This document shows positions 35,978-44,271 of a DNA stretch of 64,000 nucleotides, one piece after another. This DNA comes from Mycobacterium sp. DL99 (GTDB taxonomy: Bacteria > Actinomycetota > Actinomycetes > Mycobacteriales > Mycobacteriaceae): assembly GCF_004762045.1 (NCBI RefSeq), contig NZ_SJOM01000007.1, positions 4,031,451 through 4,095,450 on the forward strand, read 5' to 3'. Every line of letters begins with the position of its first letter. The stretch's first letter is position 1. The position numbers and the translations under genes are program-made. The notes beneath the pieces are model-generated. The model had not been told where the DNA came from, did no database searches, and worked only from the letters and a program-made list of their open reading frames with translations.

Positions 35978-37234
35978 TCAGTTGAACGACGAGTGCGGGG
36001 CCCCCATACCAGGGTCGATCTGCACCGGCCCGGTGACCGACGGCGCGACCGGGAAATCGAAGATCGCGGTCGGGATATACACCGTCGCACAGGCATTCGG
36101 AATGTCGACGACGCCGGACAGACGGCCTTCGATGGGGGCAGCACCCAGCAGCAGGTACGCCTGCTCAGGGCTGTAGCCGAACTTGGTCAGATAGTCGATC
36201 GCGTGCAGGCAGGCCCGTTGGTAGGACAGGTGCGAGTCCAGGTAGCGCTGTTCACCGTCGAGGGTGACCGAGGTGCCGGAGAATGCCAGCCATTCGGAGT
36301 ACTGCGGATCGGTGTTGCCGGGCATGAATATTGCGTTCTCGCTCACACCGTAGGGCTCCATGCCGCCGGGGATGACGTCGACGCGCAGGTCGATGAAGCC
36401 GCCCATCTCGATGGCACCGCAGAACGTGATCTCGCCATCGCCCTGGGAGAAGTGCAGGTCGCCTACGGAGAGGTTGGCCCCGTCGACGTACACCGGATAG
36501 AACACCCGGCTGCCCTTGGTGAGGTTCTTGATGTCCTGGTTGCCGCCGTTCTCGCGCGGTGGGGCGGTGCGGGCCGCCTCGGCGGCGGCCAAGGTGGCGG
36601 CGTCCCCGGTCAGTCCGCCGAGGATCGCGTCGCGCGGTTCGGGCGGCAGGGCCAGCGGCGGCACCCGGTCGGGGTCGGTCGCGATCAGTGCGGCCTCGCG
36701 GGTGTTCCACTTCGCCAACAGCCCGGTCGAGGGTGCGGTCCCCATCAGCCCGGGGTGCACGATGCCGGTGAACTCCACGTGCGGGACGTGCCGTGAGGTG
36801 GCCTTTTGACCGGAGAAGTCCCAGATCGCCTTGTAGGCGTCAGGGAACTGATCGGTGAGGAAGCCGCCGCCGTTGAGCTTGGGAAAGATGCCGGTGTAGC
36901 CCCAGCCCTGGCCGGCCAGCGGCCCGGAATCCTCCTGCGGGATGGGGCCGACGTCGAGGATGTCGACGATCAGCAGATCGCCCGGTTTGGCGCCTTCGAC
37001 GGCGATCGGGCCGGAGAGCACGTGCACCGTCGTCAGCGGTGCGTTGAGGATGTCGTCGGCCGAATCGTCGTTGACGATGGCACCATCGAACCATTCGCGA
37101 CAGTGCACCCGGAACGAGTCGCCCTGCTTGACCGTTACCGCGGCCGGGATGTCGGGGTGCCACCGGTTGTGGCCCAGCTTCTCCTGATCGGTGAACTTCT
37201 TGGTCGAGTCGAGCGGGAATACGACTTCGGGCAT
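35978..37234 (-). CDS. fmdA: Formamidase / acetamidase
   Basis: A 418-residue member of the FmdA/AmdA family. It has HNRWHPDIPAAVTVKQGDSF, ECREW-like HCREWFDG, GDLLIVDILDVG, GWGYTGIF, HPGLMGTAPS, GDLHFSQGDGEITFCGAIE and AYLLLGAAPIEGR. It hydrolyses formamide to formate and ammonia (acetamide is also possible). Paired with FmdB 19 bp upstream. A CTGTA-N6-TACAG palindrome lies upstream of the pair. Confidence 0.92.
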   Translation of the reverse strand: MPEVVFPLDSTKKFTDQEKLGHNRWHPDIPAAVTVKQGDSFRVHCREWFDGAIVNDDSADDILNAPLTTVHVLSGPIAVEGAKPGDLLIVDILDVGPIPQEDSGPLAGQGWGYTGIFPKLNGGGFLTDQFPDAYKAIWDFSGQKATSRHVPHVEFTGIVHPGLMGTAPSTGLLAKWNTREAALIATDPDRVPPLALPPEPRDAILGGLTGDAATLAAAEAARTAPPRENGGNQDIKNLTKGSRVFYPVYVDGANLSVGDLHFSQGDGEITFCGAIEMGGFIDLRVDVIPGGMEPYGVSENAIFMPGNTDPQYSEWLAFSGTSVTLDGEQRYLDSHLSYQRACLHAIDYLTKFGYSPEQAYLLLGAAPIEGRLSGVVDIPNACATVYIPTAIFDFPVAPSVTGPVQIDPGMGAPHSSFN

Positions 37235-37253
37235 TGATCCTCCTTTGCGGACT

Positions 37254-37538
37254 TCAGGGACGGGGCAACTTCTGATGGAGCGGGTTGGTGGTGACTTTCT
37301 GCCGCCGGCCGCCCGCCGGCGGTCCGGCCACCACTGCGGGACGGTCGGCCGACGCGCGTGTCGCGTCTTGCAGTGACATGGCGGTCGAGCCGCCGCGGCC
37401 CAGGTTCGGGGCCGCGATCGTCCTGCGGGCCGGCCCCCGGCAGCCAGGGCAGTCGATCACGTCCGGGCGCGCGCTCATCGAGAACATCTTCTTCGTGACG
37501 CCACAACCGGACGCACAACGAAATTCGTAGAGAACCAA
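37254..37538 (-). CDS. fmdB: FmdB-family zinc-ribbon protein
   Basis: A 94-residue protein beginning VLYEFRCASGCG with CPGC further on, i.e. the two Cys pairs of the FmdB zinc ribbon, then a low-complexity basic tail. FmdB proteins accompany formamidases as regulators or accessory factors. Start is TTG at 37538 with AAGGAAA upstream; no ATG fits without losing the first Cys pair. Confidence 0.8.
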   Translation of the reverse strand: MVLYEFRCASGCGVTKKMFSMSARPDVIDCPGCRGPARRTIAAPNLGRGGSTAMSLQDATRASADRPAVVAGPPAGGRRQKVTTNPLHQKLPRP

Positions 37539-37648
37539 CAGGTTTCCTTAGCGTTGCCGGGAGCTGCTCTGTCGACAAACGTCACACTACCGACGAACAC
37601 CCGGCTCAGCAGGGCAGTTGGACAACAACACACCACAGCTGAGTCAGG

Positions 37649-37664
37649 CTGTAGACATCTACAG
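37649..37664. promoter_or_regulatory. Palindrome upstream of fmdBA, candidate PucR operator
   Basis: CTGTAGACATCTACAG is a perfect palindrome with 7-bp arms, 111 bp upstream of the fmdB start. The same outer arms CTGTA-N6-TACAG recur at 45839-45854 ahead of the seven-gene catabolic operon. The PucR-type regulator gene begins 36 bp away and is the obvious candidate to bind both. Confidence 0.6.
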
Positions 37665-37699
37665 TTCGGCCGACGTCCCGGTCTGGCGCCGGGGCGAGT

Positions 37700-38917
37700 T
37701 CACGGCCGAGTATGCGGCGCTCGCCCGAGCTGGATCACCTTGTCGTGCACCGGCTTAGCCGCGTCAGCGACGCCCATGCCCATGTTCCGCGCCGCCCACA
37801 ACGCAATCCGGAAATTGGTCCGGTCGGTTTCATCGAGCGGGTTGGCACCGGTGAGCTCGGCGATCTTGGCCAATCGGTTGCGCAACGTGTTCACATGCAC
37901 GTACAGCTGGCTTGCGGCTGTCGAGATGTCGTTGCCCGGTGCCAGAAAAGCTTCCAGGGACGGAACAAGGTAGCCGTTGTTCAGCTTGTCGTGGTCGACC
38001 AACGGCACCAACAGCCGGTGGACGAACGGCACGAGACGAACTTTCGGTACCGCCGCCAGCAGTCCGTCCAGCGTGGCGATCTCCTCGATGTGCACCGAGC
38101 GCCGCCAGCGGATACCTTCACGCAGCGCTTCGAGCGCCTCGGGAATCGCGTACACCATGGACTGGGCGTCCGGGGCGATGGCGACTCCGCACACCAGATC
38201 AGAGGCCGCCAGTTCGGCAGCGAACTGTTCGGAATGGGGGCACAGCGCCACGATGCGGTCATCGAGTATCGCGATTGCACCCGCATGCCGGTCGACGAGC
38301 TCGTGCACCCGGGTGTGGACATCCGTGGTGAACGCGCACACCGCTACCGGGGTTCCGGCCAGACCACATTCGGCGAGGGCAGTCTCGACCGGCCCGACTC
38401 CCAGGGTGCCTGCCATGAACCAGCGCAGTATCGAACCCAGGTCCCGCTCGCGCGTTCCGACCTCCCGATCGGCGATTCTCATGGAATCGGCCCAGTCCAC
38501 GATCCGCCGGAAGGGCACCGCGGCATGCTGGGCCAGCAATGGCAGGTCCAAGTCGACGCAGGCCTTCACCAGGGCTGCGGGCGGTTCGTCGAACAGATCC
38601 CCCAGCCCGACCAGCAGCGCAGTGACACGCCGCCGGCTCAGGGTCTCGACGTAGCGCCGGATCGAATCGTCCGGCTGATCGGCTACGGGTACCCCGATGC
38701 TGAGGATCAACTCCTCCCCCGACAGGTACTGCGATGGGTCGACGAGTTCGGTGGGATACACATAGCGGATCGGCCGGTCGAGATCGCGAATCGGCGTCAA
38801 AGTGTCGACATGCAGGCTCGGCTGGGCCAGCAATTCCCTGAGCAGCACGGTGCCATCGTGGGGTGTCGCCTCTAAGGTCATGCTGTCCTCGTCCGCTAGC
38901 TGGTCATCGACGGACAT
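37700..38917 (-). CDS. PucR-family transcriptional regulator
   Basis: A 405-residue regulator. The N-terminal PUCR domain (LLRELLAQPSLHVDTL, PTELVDPSQYLSGEELILSIG) is followed by a GGDEF-like middle and the C-terminal HTH_30 domain (AASQLYVHVNTLRNRLAKIA). The family controls purine, amino-acid and amine breakdown genes. It lies between fmdBA and the catabolic operon on the same strand, with 57 bp to the reductase gene. An internal Met at residue 13 is an alternative start. Confidence 0.87.
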   Translation of the reverse strand: MSVDDQLADEDSMTLEATPHDGTVLLRELLAQPSLHVDTLTPIRDLDRPIRYVYPTELVDPSQYLSGEELILSIGVPVADQPDDSIRRYVETLSRRRVTALLVGLGDLFDEPPAALVKACVDLDLPLLAQHAAVPFRRIVDWADSMRIADREVGTRERDLGSILRWFMAGTLGVGPVETALAECGLAGTPVAVCAFTTDVHTRVHELVDRHAGAIAILDDRIVALCPHSEQFAAELAASDLVCGVAIAPDAQSMVYAIPEALEALREGIRWRRSVHIEEIATLDGLLAAVPKVRLVPFVHRLLVPLVDHDKLNNGYLVPSLEAFLAPGNDISTAASQLYVHVNTLRNRLAKIAELTGANPLDETDRTNFRIALWAARNMGMGVADAAKPVHDKVIQLGRAPHTRP

Positions 38918-38974
38918 CGGAACACTCCTGCGGGCACGCTCATGGCAGCGGAGTTTAGAGCCATGAACGCGTCC

Positions 38975-39913
38975 TCACAGGTCGAGCGTGATCTTTCCGC
39001 CGAGAGAGCGGGATACGCAGATCATCATCGAGGTGTTGGCCGCCCGCTCGGCCTCGGTGAGCAGGTCATCGCGATGGTCGACCTCGCCGGCGAGCACCTT
39101 GGTCTCACACGTTCCGCAGAATCCACTCGTGCACGAGAACGCGGTGTCGGGGGCCGCATCGAGAACCGCCTCCAGCACGCTCTTGTTCGGCGGGACCACC
39201 ACCGTGGCACCGGTGCGGGCCAGCTCCACCTCGAAGGCGCCGTTACCGAACCCTCCGGCGGGCGCCGCGGTTGCTGCGAACCGCTCGACGTGCAGTTCAA
39301 CATCCGGGTAGCCGGTGCTGAGGTCGGCGACGGCAGCCAGCATGGGCGCCGGGCCGCAGCAGTAGACATGGGTCCCGGCCGGACTGTCGGCGAACACGCC
39401 GGCGATGTCGGGCAGCCCCATCTCGTCCTGCGGAATCAGCGACACCCCGTCGATGCCGGCCAGGCGGTCGGCAAAGGCCATGGCGGCCCGGCTGCGGCCC
39501 CCGTAGATCAGCGTGAACTCGGGACTGCCCGGGGCGCTGCGAAGCTCATCGATCATCGCCGCGATCGGGGTTATCCCGATACCGCCGGCGATGAAGACGT
39601 ACCGCGGCGCCGGGCTCAGCGCGAAGGCGTTCTGGGGCACCCCGACCTCGACCACGTCGCCGATACGCAGCATCTCGTGCACCTCGCGGGAACCGCCGCG
39701 GCCGTCGGCGACCCGCAGCACCGCGATGGTGTACCGGTACGGATCGTCGCGCGGACCGCACAGGGAGTACTGCCGGACGCGTCCGGACGGCAATGTGATG
39801 GGGATGTGCGCACCGGCTGCCCATGCGGGCAGCCGGTCGCCGGTGGGGCTGGCGAGCACCACCGAGATCACCTCGGTGGCTTCCAGCCGCAGTTGAATGA
39901 CGTGAAGTTTCAT
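38975..39913 (-). CDS. Rieske-oxygenase reductase (phthalate dioxygenase reductase type)
   Basis: A 312-residue iron-sulfur flavoprotein: an FMN domain (RQYSLCGPRDD), an NAD domain (AGGIGITPIAAMI, YCCGPAPML) and a C-terminal plant-type [2Fe-2S] site (CTSGFCGTC plus a distal Cys in MMICVSR). This order (FMN-NAD-FeS) is the class IA reductase layout. The ATG at 39913 is 13 bp after the Rieske oxygenase gene, so it is the electron-transfer partner. Confidence 0.92.
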   Translation of the reverse strand: MKLHVIQLRLEATEVISVVLASPTGDRLPAWAAGAHIPITLPSGRVRQYSLCGPRDDPYRYTIAVLRVADGRGGSREVHEMLRIGDVVEVGVPQNAFALSPAPRYVFIAGGIGITPIAAMIDELRSAPGSPEFTLIYGGRSRAAMAFADRLAGIDGVSLIPQDEMGLPDIAGVFADSPAGTHVYCCGPAPMLAAVADLSTGYPDVELHVERFAATAAPAGGFGNGAFEVELARTGATVVVPPNKSVLEAVLDAAPDTAFSCTSGFCGTCETKVLAGEVDHRDDLLTEAERAANTSMMICVSRSLGGKITLDL

Positions 39914-39926
39914 ACCTGGTGTCGGC

Positions 39927-40985
39927 TCAGACGCGGGCGTGGCCGTTTTCGGCGGGAACCTCGGTCTGCGCCGCGATGAGGTCCCGCTCCTGCTGAATCG
40001 TCTGCACCGCATGCTGGGTCGCGCGCCGGTAGTTCAGCGTGTAGATGTCGGCCGGCGCCGACACCTCGAACGCCTGCCCGGCAAGCGGAACCTCCTTGGG
40101 TTCAAGACCTTCGAGCACCGGGGTGTCCTCGTTGAAGACCTTCGTCTCGATCTCCAGGATCTCGTCGACAGTTCCGCCGCGGAAATCCTTGTCGGTGGCC
40201 ACACCCCAGAAGATGATGCACTTGTCGTAGCTGACCGGCGACGGGAAATCCACCAGATACCGCTTGCCGAGCGGCTCGCCGAAGTCGTACAGGATGGTCG
40301 CGATTCCCGGCGCGTAGGAGTGGTAGTGCATCCAGGCATCGCCGACATCGGAGAAGTCCGAATCGGGCACCCCCGGGTAGAAGTAGGACGCCCACACCTC
40401 ACGACCGTCACGCTTGACGGCCAGCTCGTCCACCACCGGGTTGACCTCGCCCATCGACGGCGCATGCACGAACGGGAAATGCGCCATGTCCCGGAAGTTC
40501 TCGGTGGCCGCCATGAATCCGCACTCGGCGTGAATGGGCTCCGCCGCACGCCATTCCAGCTCCAGGCCGCCGATCTCAGGCGGATGTGGCAAGTCGAACA
40601 CCGGGTCGCCCAGGCACGTCCAGACGTGTTCGAATCGCTCGATCACCGGATAGGACTTGATCTCCGCCTTCGGCGGAATCCGTTGTCCCTCGGCCAGAGA
40701 CGGGATGTGACTGCACTGCCCACTCTGCCCGTCGAACCGCCACCCGTGGTACGGGCAGGCGATGCTGTCGCCGACGACCTTGCCGTCGGCCAGGTTGCCG
40801 CCCCGGTGGATGCAGCGCCGGTCGGTCACCCGGGCCGCACCGGTGGAATCACGGAACACCACCAGCTTGTGGTCGAGCAGGGTGGCAGACTGCGGGGTGT
40901 CGATGTCCTGGGACCGGGCCACCACGAACCACACATGCTGGTAGGCCTCGCGCAGCTTGTCCGGGGTGAGGGCTTCGCGTTTCAT
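39927..40985 (-). CDS. Rieske [2Fe-2S] non-heme iron oxygenase, VanA-like
   Basis: A 352-residue oxygenase alpha subunit. Rieske site: CIHRGG and CPYHGW. The mononuclear iron site has ENFRDMAHFPFVH (Asp and two His). VanA-like enzymes perform O- or N-demethylation or ring hydroxylation of small molecules. Company with a ureohydrolase, a PuuE-like amidase and PucR suggests a nitrogenous substrate, for example an N-methylated or heterocyclic compound. Substrate not determined. Confidence 0.9.
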   Translation of the reverse strand: MKREALTPDKLREAYQHVWFVVARSQDIDTPQSATLLDHKLVVFRDSTGAARVTDRRCIHRGGNLADGKVVGDSIACPYHGWRFDGQSGQCSHIPSLAEGQRIPPKAEIKSYPVIERFEHVWTCLGDPVFDLPHPPEIGGLELEWRAAEPIHAECGFMAATENFRDMAHFPFVHAPSMGEVNPVVDELAVKRDGREVWASYFYPGVPDSDFSDVGDAWMHYHSYAPGIATILYDFGEPLGKRYLVDFPSPVSYDKCIIFWGVATDKDFRGGTVDEILEIETKVFNEDTPVLEGLEPKEVPLAGQAFEVSAPADIYTLNYRRATQHAVQTIQQERDLIAAQTEVPAENGHARV

Positions 40986-40997
40986 CGGGAATTCTCC

Positions 40998-41885
40998 TTA
41001 AGGTTCGGCGGGGATGTTCAGCTCGGGGCGGGTCAGAGTGCGCGGCGTCAACGCCTGTTCGCGGACATATCCGGCGATCTCGGCCATGCCCGCGACCCAG
41101 ACGTCGTCCATGGCACACACTTCGGCGATGAACTCGCGCAACGCCGCCGCGCGGCCCGGACGTCCGCTGAGGAACGGGTGGTTGGTCAGGATCCAGGCAC
41201 CGCCGACATCACGCATCGCGTCGAGTTCGGCGCGCCACAGCTCGATGGCCTTGGCCGGGGTCTCGATCAGGCCGGTCCCGGAGAAATCGGGAACGAAGCA
41301 GTACTGCTGCCAATCGTCCAGCGCCCAGCTCACCGGGAGTTCCACCAGCGCGGACTGGTCATCGACGGCCAGCTCGTACGGGTGATCGGAATCCATCAGG
41401 GTGGAGTCGTAGAGGAAGCCGAACTCGGCGAGCAGTTTCGGTGTGTGCCAGTTCATCTCCCACATCGGCGCGCGATAGCCGACCGGTGTCACCCCGACCA
41501 CGTCCTGCAGCGCCCGCAACCCGCGGTCCAGGATCTCGCGCTCGGTCTGCTCGTCGACGCCGACCAGCGACTCGTGCAGGTAGCCGTGGTGGGCGATCTC
41601 GTGCCCGGCCGCCGCGATCGACCGGATCGGCTCCGGGTGCCGGTGCGCGGTGTAGCCGGGCACGAAGAACGTTGCCGGAACCTGCAATTCGTCGAGTATC
41701 GACAGCAGGCGGGGAACCCCGACCAGCGGACCGTAGGCCTGGTGCGACATCGCGCCCATCCGGTCGGCGAACGCCGGATCGGTGGTCAACAGCGGAGATT
41801 CGGCATCCACGTCGAAGGTGAATGCGACGGCGCAACGCTTTCCCTCCGGCCAGGACACCGGTCCGGCAGGCGTCAAGGGGTTCAT
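40998..41885 (-). CDS. Polysaccharide deacetylase-family hydrolase, PuuE/cyclic imidase-like
   Basis: A 295-residue NodB-fold protein. It has TFDVDAE (catalytic and metal Asp), HEIAHHGYLHES (metal His pair), GYRAPMWEMN, and ILTNHPFLSGR. Length and the absence of a signal peptide point away from a peptidoglycan deacetylase and toward the cytosolic PuuE (allantoinase)/cyclic imide hydrolase branch, which opens amide rings. Overlaps the ureohydrolase gene by four bases. Confidence 0.8.
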   Translation of the reverse strand: MNPLTPAGPVSWPEGKRCAVAFTFDVDAESPLLTTDPAFADRMGAMSHQAYGPLVGVPRLLSILDELQVPATFFVPGYTAHRHPEPIRSIAAAGHEIAHHGYLHESLVGVDEQTEREILDRGLRALQDVVGVTPVGYRAPMWEMNWHTPKLLAEFGFLYDSTLMDSDHPYELAVDDQSALVELPVSWALDDWQQYCFVPDFSGTGLIETPAKAIELWRAELDAMRDVGGAWILTNHPFLSGRPGRAAALREFIAEVCAMDDVWVAGMAEIAGYVREQALTPRTLTRPELNIPAEP

Positions 41886-42856
41886 GATCGAGCCTTTCTT
41901 CCGAATACGGACAGGAATTCCCAGGTGACGTTGGCGGCGGCGATCGCGGTGATCTCGGCATGGTCGTAGGCCGGTGACACTTCCACCACGTCGACGCCGA
42001 CCAGGTTCACGCTGTCCAGCCCGCGCACGATCTCGAGCAGTTCACGGCTGGTCATGCCGCCGGCCTCGGGCGTGCCGGTGCCCGGCGCATGCGCCGGGTC
42101 GAGCACGTCGATGTCGACCGAGACATACACCGGCGCGTCTCCCACCCGCTCACGGATGCGCTGGATGATGCCGTCGGTTCCGAGCGCGCCGATCTGCTTG
42201 CAGGTGATCACGGAGAAGCCGAAGTTCGCGTCCTCGACCAGATCCTGCTTGTCATAGATGGATCCGCGCACCCCGACGTGCAGGCTGCGATCGAGCAACA
42301 GGCCTTCCTCGAAGGCTCGCCGGAACGGTGAGCCATGGGTGATGTCGGCCCCGTAATAGCTGTCCCAGGTGTCCAGGTGCGCGTCGAAATGCACCAGCGC
42401 CACCGGGCCGTGCACCGCGTGGACCGCGCGCAACGACGGCAGCGCCACCGAGTGATCGCCGCCGAGGATCACCGCACGCGTTCCCTCGGCCTGAAGTTCG
42501 GTCAGCTGCGCTGCGATCTGGTCAACCGCCTCGCCGATGTCGAACGGGTTGCACGCGATGTCGCCGGCGTCGGCGAACTGGCAGACCTCGAACGGTTTGA
42601 TGTCGAGCTCGGGGTTGTAGCCACGGATGAGGCGGGATCCTTGACGAATCGCGTTGGGGCCGAACCGGGCTCCGGGCCGGTAGGTCACAGCGCTGTCGAA
42701 CGGCACGCCCACCACCACGACGTCGGCCCGTGCCACATCTGACAGGCGGGGCAGCCGGGCGAAGGTCGTCCACCCGGCGTAGCGCGGCTGCACTTGGGGG
42801 TCCGCCGGGCCCACGATCGCGTCGCGGGCGTTGTCCCCGGGTATTGCTTGGTTCAT
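41882..42856 (-). CDS. Ureohydrolase (agmatinase/formiminohydrolase family)
   Basis: A 324-residue arginase-fold protein with the dimanganese motifs GGDHSVALPS, VHFDAHLDTWD and SVDIDVLDPAHAPGTGTPE. The family includes agmatinase, guanidinobutyrase and formimidoylglutamase. The last releases formamide, which would fit coregulation with formamidase. The exact substrate cannot be read from motifs. Twelve bp after the degenerate SDR gene. Confidence 0.88.
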   Translation of the reverse strand: MNQAIPGDNARDAIVGPADPQVQPRYAGWTTFARLPRLSDVARADVVVVGVPFDSAVTYRPGARFGPNAIRQGSRLIRGYNPELDIKPFEVCQFADAGDIACNPFDIGEAVDQIAAQLTELQAEGTRAVILGGDHSVALPSLRAVHAVHGPVALVHFDAHLDTWDSYYGADITHGSPFRRAFEEGLLLDRSLHVGVRGSIYDKQDLVEDANFGFSVITCKQIGALGTDGIIQRIRERVGDAPVYVSVDIDVLDPAHAPGTGTPEAGGMTSRELLEIVRGLDSVNLVGVDVVEVSPAYDHAEITAIAAANVTWEFLSVFGRKARS

Positions 42857-42868
42857 TGATTGCCTTTC

Positions 42869-43573
42869 TTAAACACGATTTCGGGACAACCCGCCATCGA
42901 CATTGACGATCTGTCCCACGGCCGCACCGAGTTGACGCTGGCTCAACAGTCCAATGACCGCGGCTGCCTGCTCGACGGTGCCGGTCCGCCCGCCCGGCGG
43001 CTGCCCGCCGGCGCCGTCACAGACCGACCATTCCGAATCCAGGGCACCGAGGGCGACGGCGTTCACTCCGACCCCGAAGCCACCGAAGTCACGGGTCAGT
43101 GATTTGGTGAGCGCGACGATCCCTCCGGCCGCCGTGGCGACCGCGGCCAGGCCGTCTCCGCCGACATGCCAGCGCGAGTTGGTCAGCACGATGCGTCCGC
43201 CGGTCCCGCTGTGCCGCATGTGATCCGCGGCGGCCTGCGCGTACAGGAAGCTGCCGGTCAGGGTGGCGTCGACATGCGCCCAGAATTCGGCCATCGACTG
43301 GTCGGCGAGCGGCGCCACCACGGGCAGGCCGTGCGCCACAACCAGCACATCGATTCCCCCCATGTGTGCGGCGGCCTTGGCCACCGCGTCACTCACCTCG
43401 GATCGGTCCACCGGATCGGCCTTGACCGTGATTTCCCCAGGCGCGGCAACACCGTCTGCGCTGACCGTTCCCACCGTCAGTGCACCTCGTCCGGCGAAAT
43501 GATCCCGCACCGCGGCGCCGAGCCTGGTGTCGACGCCTGTGATCAGTACCCGATCGATCTCGGTCATCGTCAT
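42869..43573 (-). CDS. Divergent SDR-fold protein lacking the catalytic Tyr-Lys
   Basis: A 234-residue SDR-like protein. The cofactor motif is altered (ITGVDTRLG instead of TGxxxGIG), NNAG is replaced by VVAHG, and where YxxxK is expected the sequence is LAAVATAAGG, with no Tyr or Lys. The C-terminal VDGGLSRN is conserved. It follows, with an ATGA overlap, a normal SDR gene, so it may be a non-catalytic partner in a hetero-oligomer. The start at 43573 is chosen from that overlap. Confidence 0.75.
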   Translation of the reverse strand: MTMTEIDRVLITGVDTRLGAAVRDHFAGRGALTVGTVSADGVAAPGEITVKADPVDRSEVSDAVAKAAAHMGGIDVLVVAHGLPVVAPLADQSMAEFWAHVDATLTGSFLYAQAAADHMRHSGTGGRIVLTNSRWHVGGDGLAAVATAAGGIVALTKSLTRDFGGFGVGVNAVALGALDSEWSVCDGAGGQPPGGRTGTVEQAAAVIGLLSQRQLGAAVGQIVNVDGGLSRNRV

Positions 43574-44271
43574 ATCACCGTTCCGCTGTTGACCGACAAC
43601 ACTTCTCCGCACAGGAACAGGTCCTCCTCCAGCAGGCCGCGGACCAGTTCGGCGACCTCGGTGGGCAGCGCGATGCGCCGGGCCGGCAGGGTCGAGACGA
43701 ATTCCTCGGCGCGTTCCCATGATTCGGCTTCCAGCAGCGGGGTGTCGCACGGCCCGGGTGCCACGGCGTTGACCCGGACCCCGTCGGCGGCGACCTCCAC
43801 GGCGATGCTGCGCAGCAGGCTCAGCGCCGCGCCTTTGGCCGCGGCGTAGTGGGCGTCATTGCTGCCCCCGCCGATGGCGCGTTCCGAGGCGATGCCGACG
43901 ATGCGCCCGCTGCCCCGTCGCCGCATGTCCGGCAGGACGGCCCGGCACACGTGGGCCAGACCACCTACGTGCACCCGCAGCATCCGCTCCCAGGCGGGCT
44001 GCTCGATGTCCAGGGCCGGGGTCTCCGCGTAGTGCCCTGCACATATGACCGCGGCATCGATCCGGCCGAATGCGTTGTGCACCTGGGCGACCGCCTCGGT
44101 GACGGCGTCCTCGTCGGCGACGTCGGCGACGAGCCACAGGTCGGTGTCGTGCGCGGGTTCCCGCGAGATGGACGCAACGGTCCAGCCCCGATCGCGCAGC
44201 AGCGCCGCGATCGCCGCCCCGATGCCGCTGCCGGCACCGGTCACCACGGCCACGGGTTTGTCGGCGTTCAC
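43570..44271 (-). CDS. Short-chain dehydrogenase/reductase
   Basis: A 233-residue classical SDR with TGAGSGIG, ICAGHY, the Ser in GIASERA, and YAAAKGAAL (Tyr/Lys). Overlaps the permease gene upstream and the degenerate SDR downstream by four bases each. Probably oxidises an alcohol intermediate of the pathway. Confidence 0.85.
   Translation of the reverse strand: MNADKPVAVVTGAGSGIGAAIAALLRDRGWTVASISREPAHDTDLWLVADVADEDAVTEAVAQVHNAFGRIDAAVICAGHYAETPALDIEQPAWERMLRVHVGGLAHVCRAVLPDMRRRGSGRIVGIASERAIGGGSNDAHYAAAKGAALSLLRSIAVEVAADGVRVNAVAPGPCDTPLLEAESWERAEEFVSTLPARRIALPTEVAELVRGLLEEDLFLCGEVLSVNSGTVI

Noticed and set aside
39939..41969. Long open frame antisense to the Rieske and deacetylase genes
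   Set aside because: High GC opens long antisense frames; its translation has no recognisable domain, while the minus-strand genes carry complete motifs.
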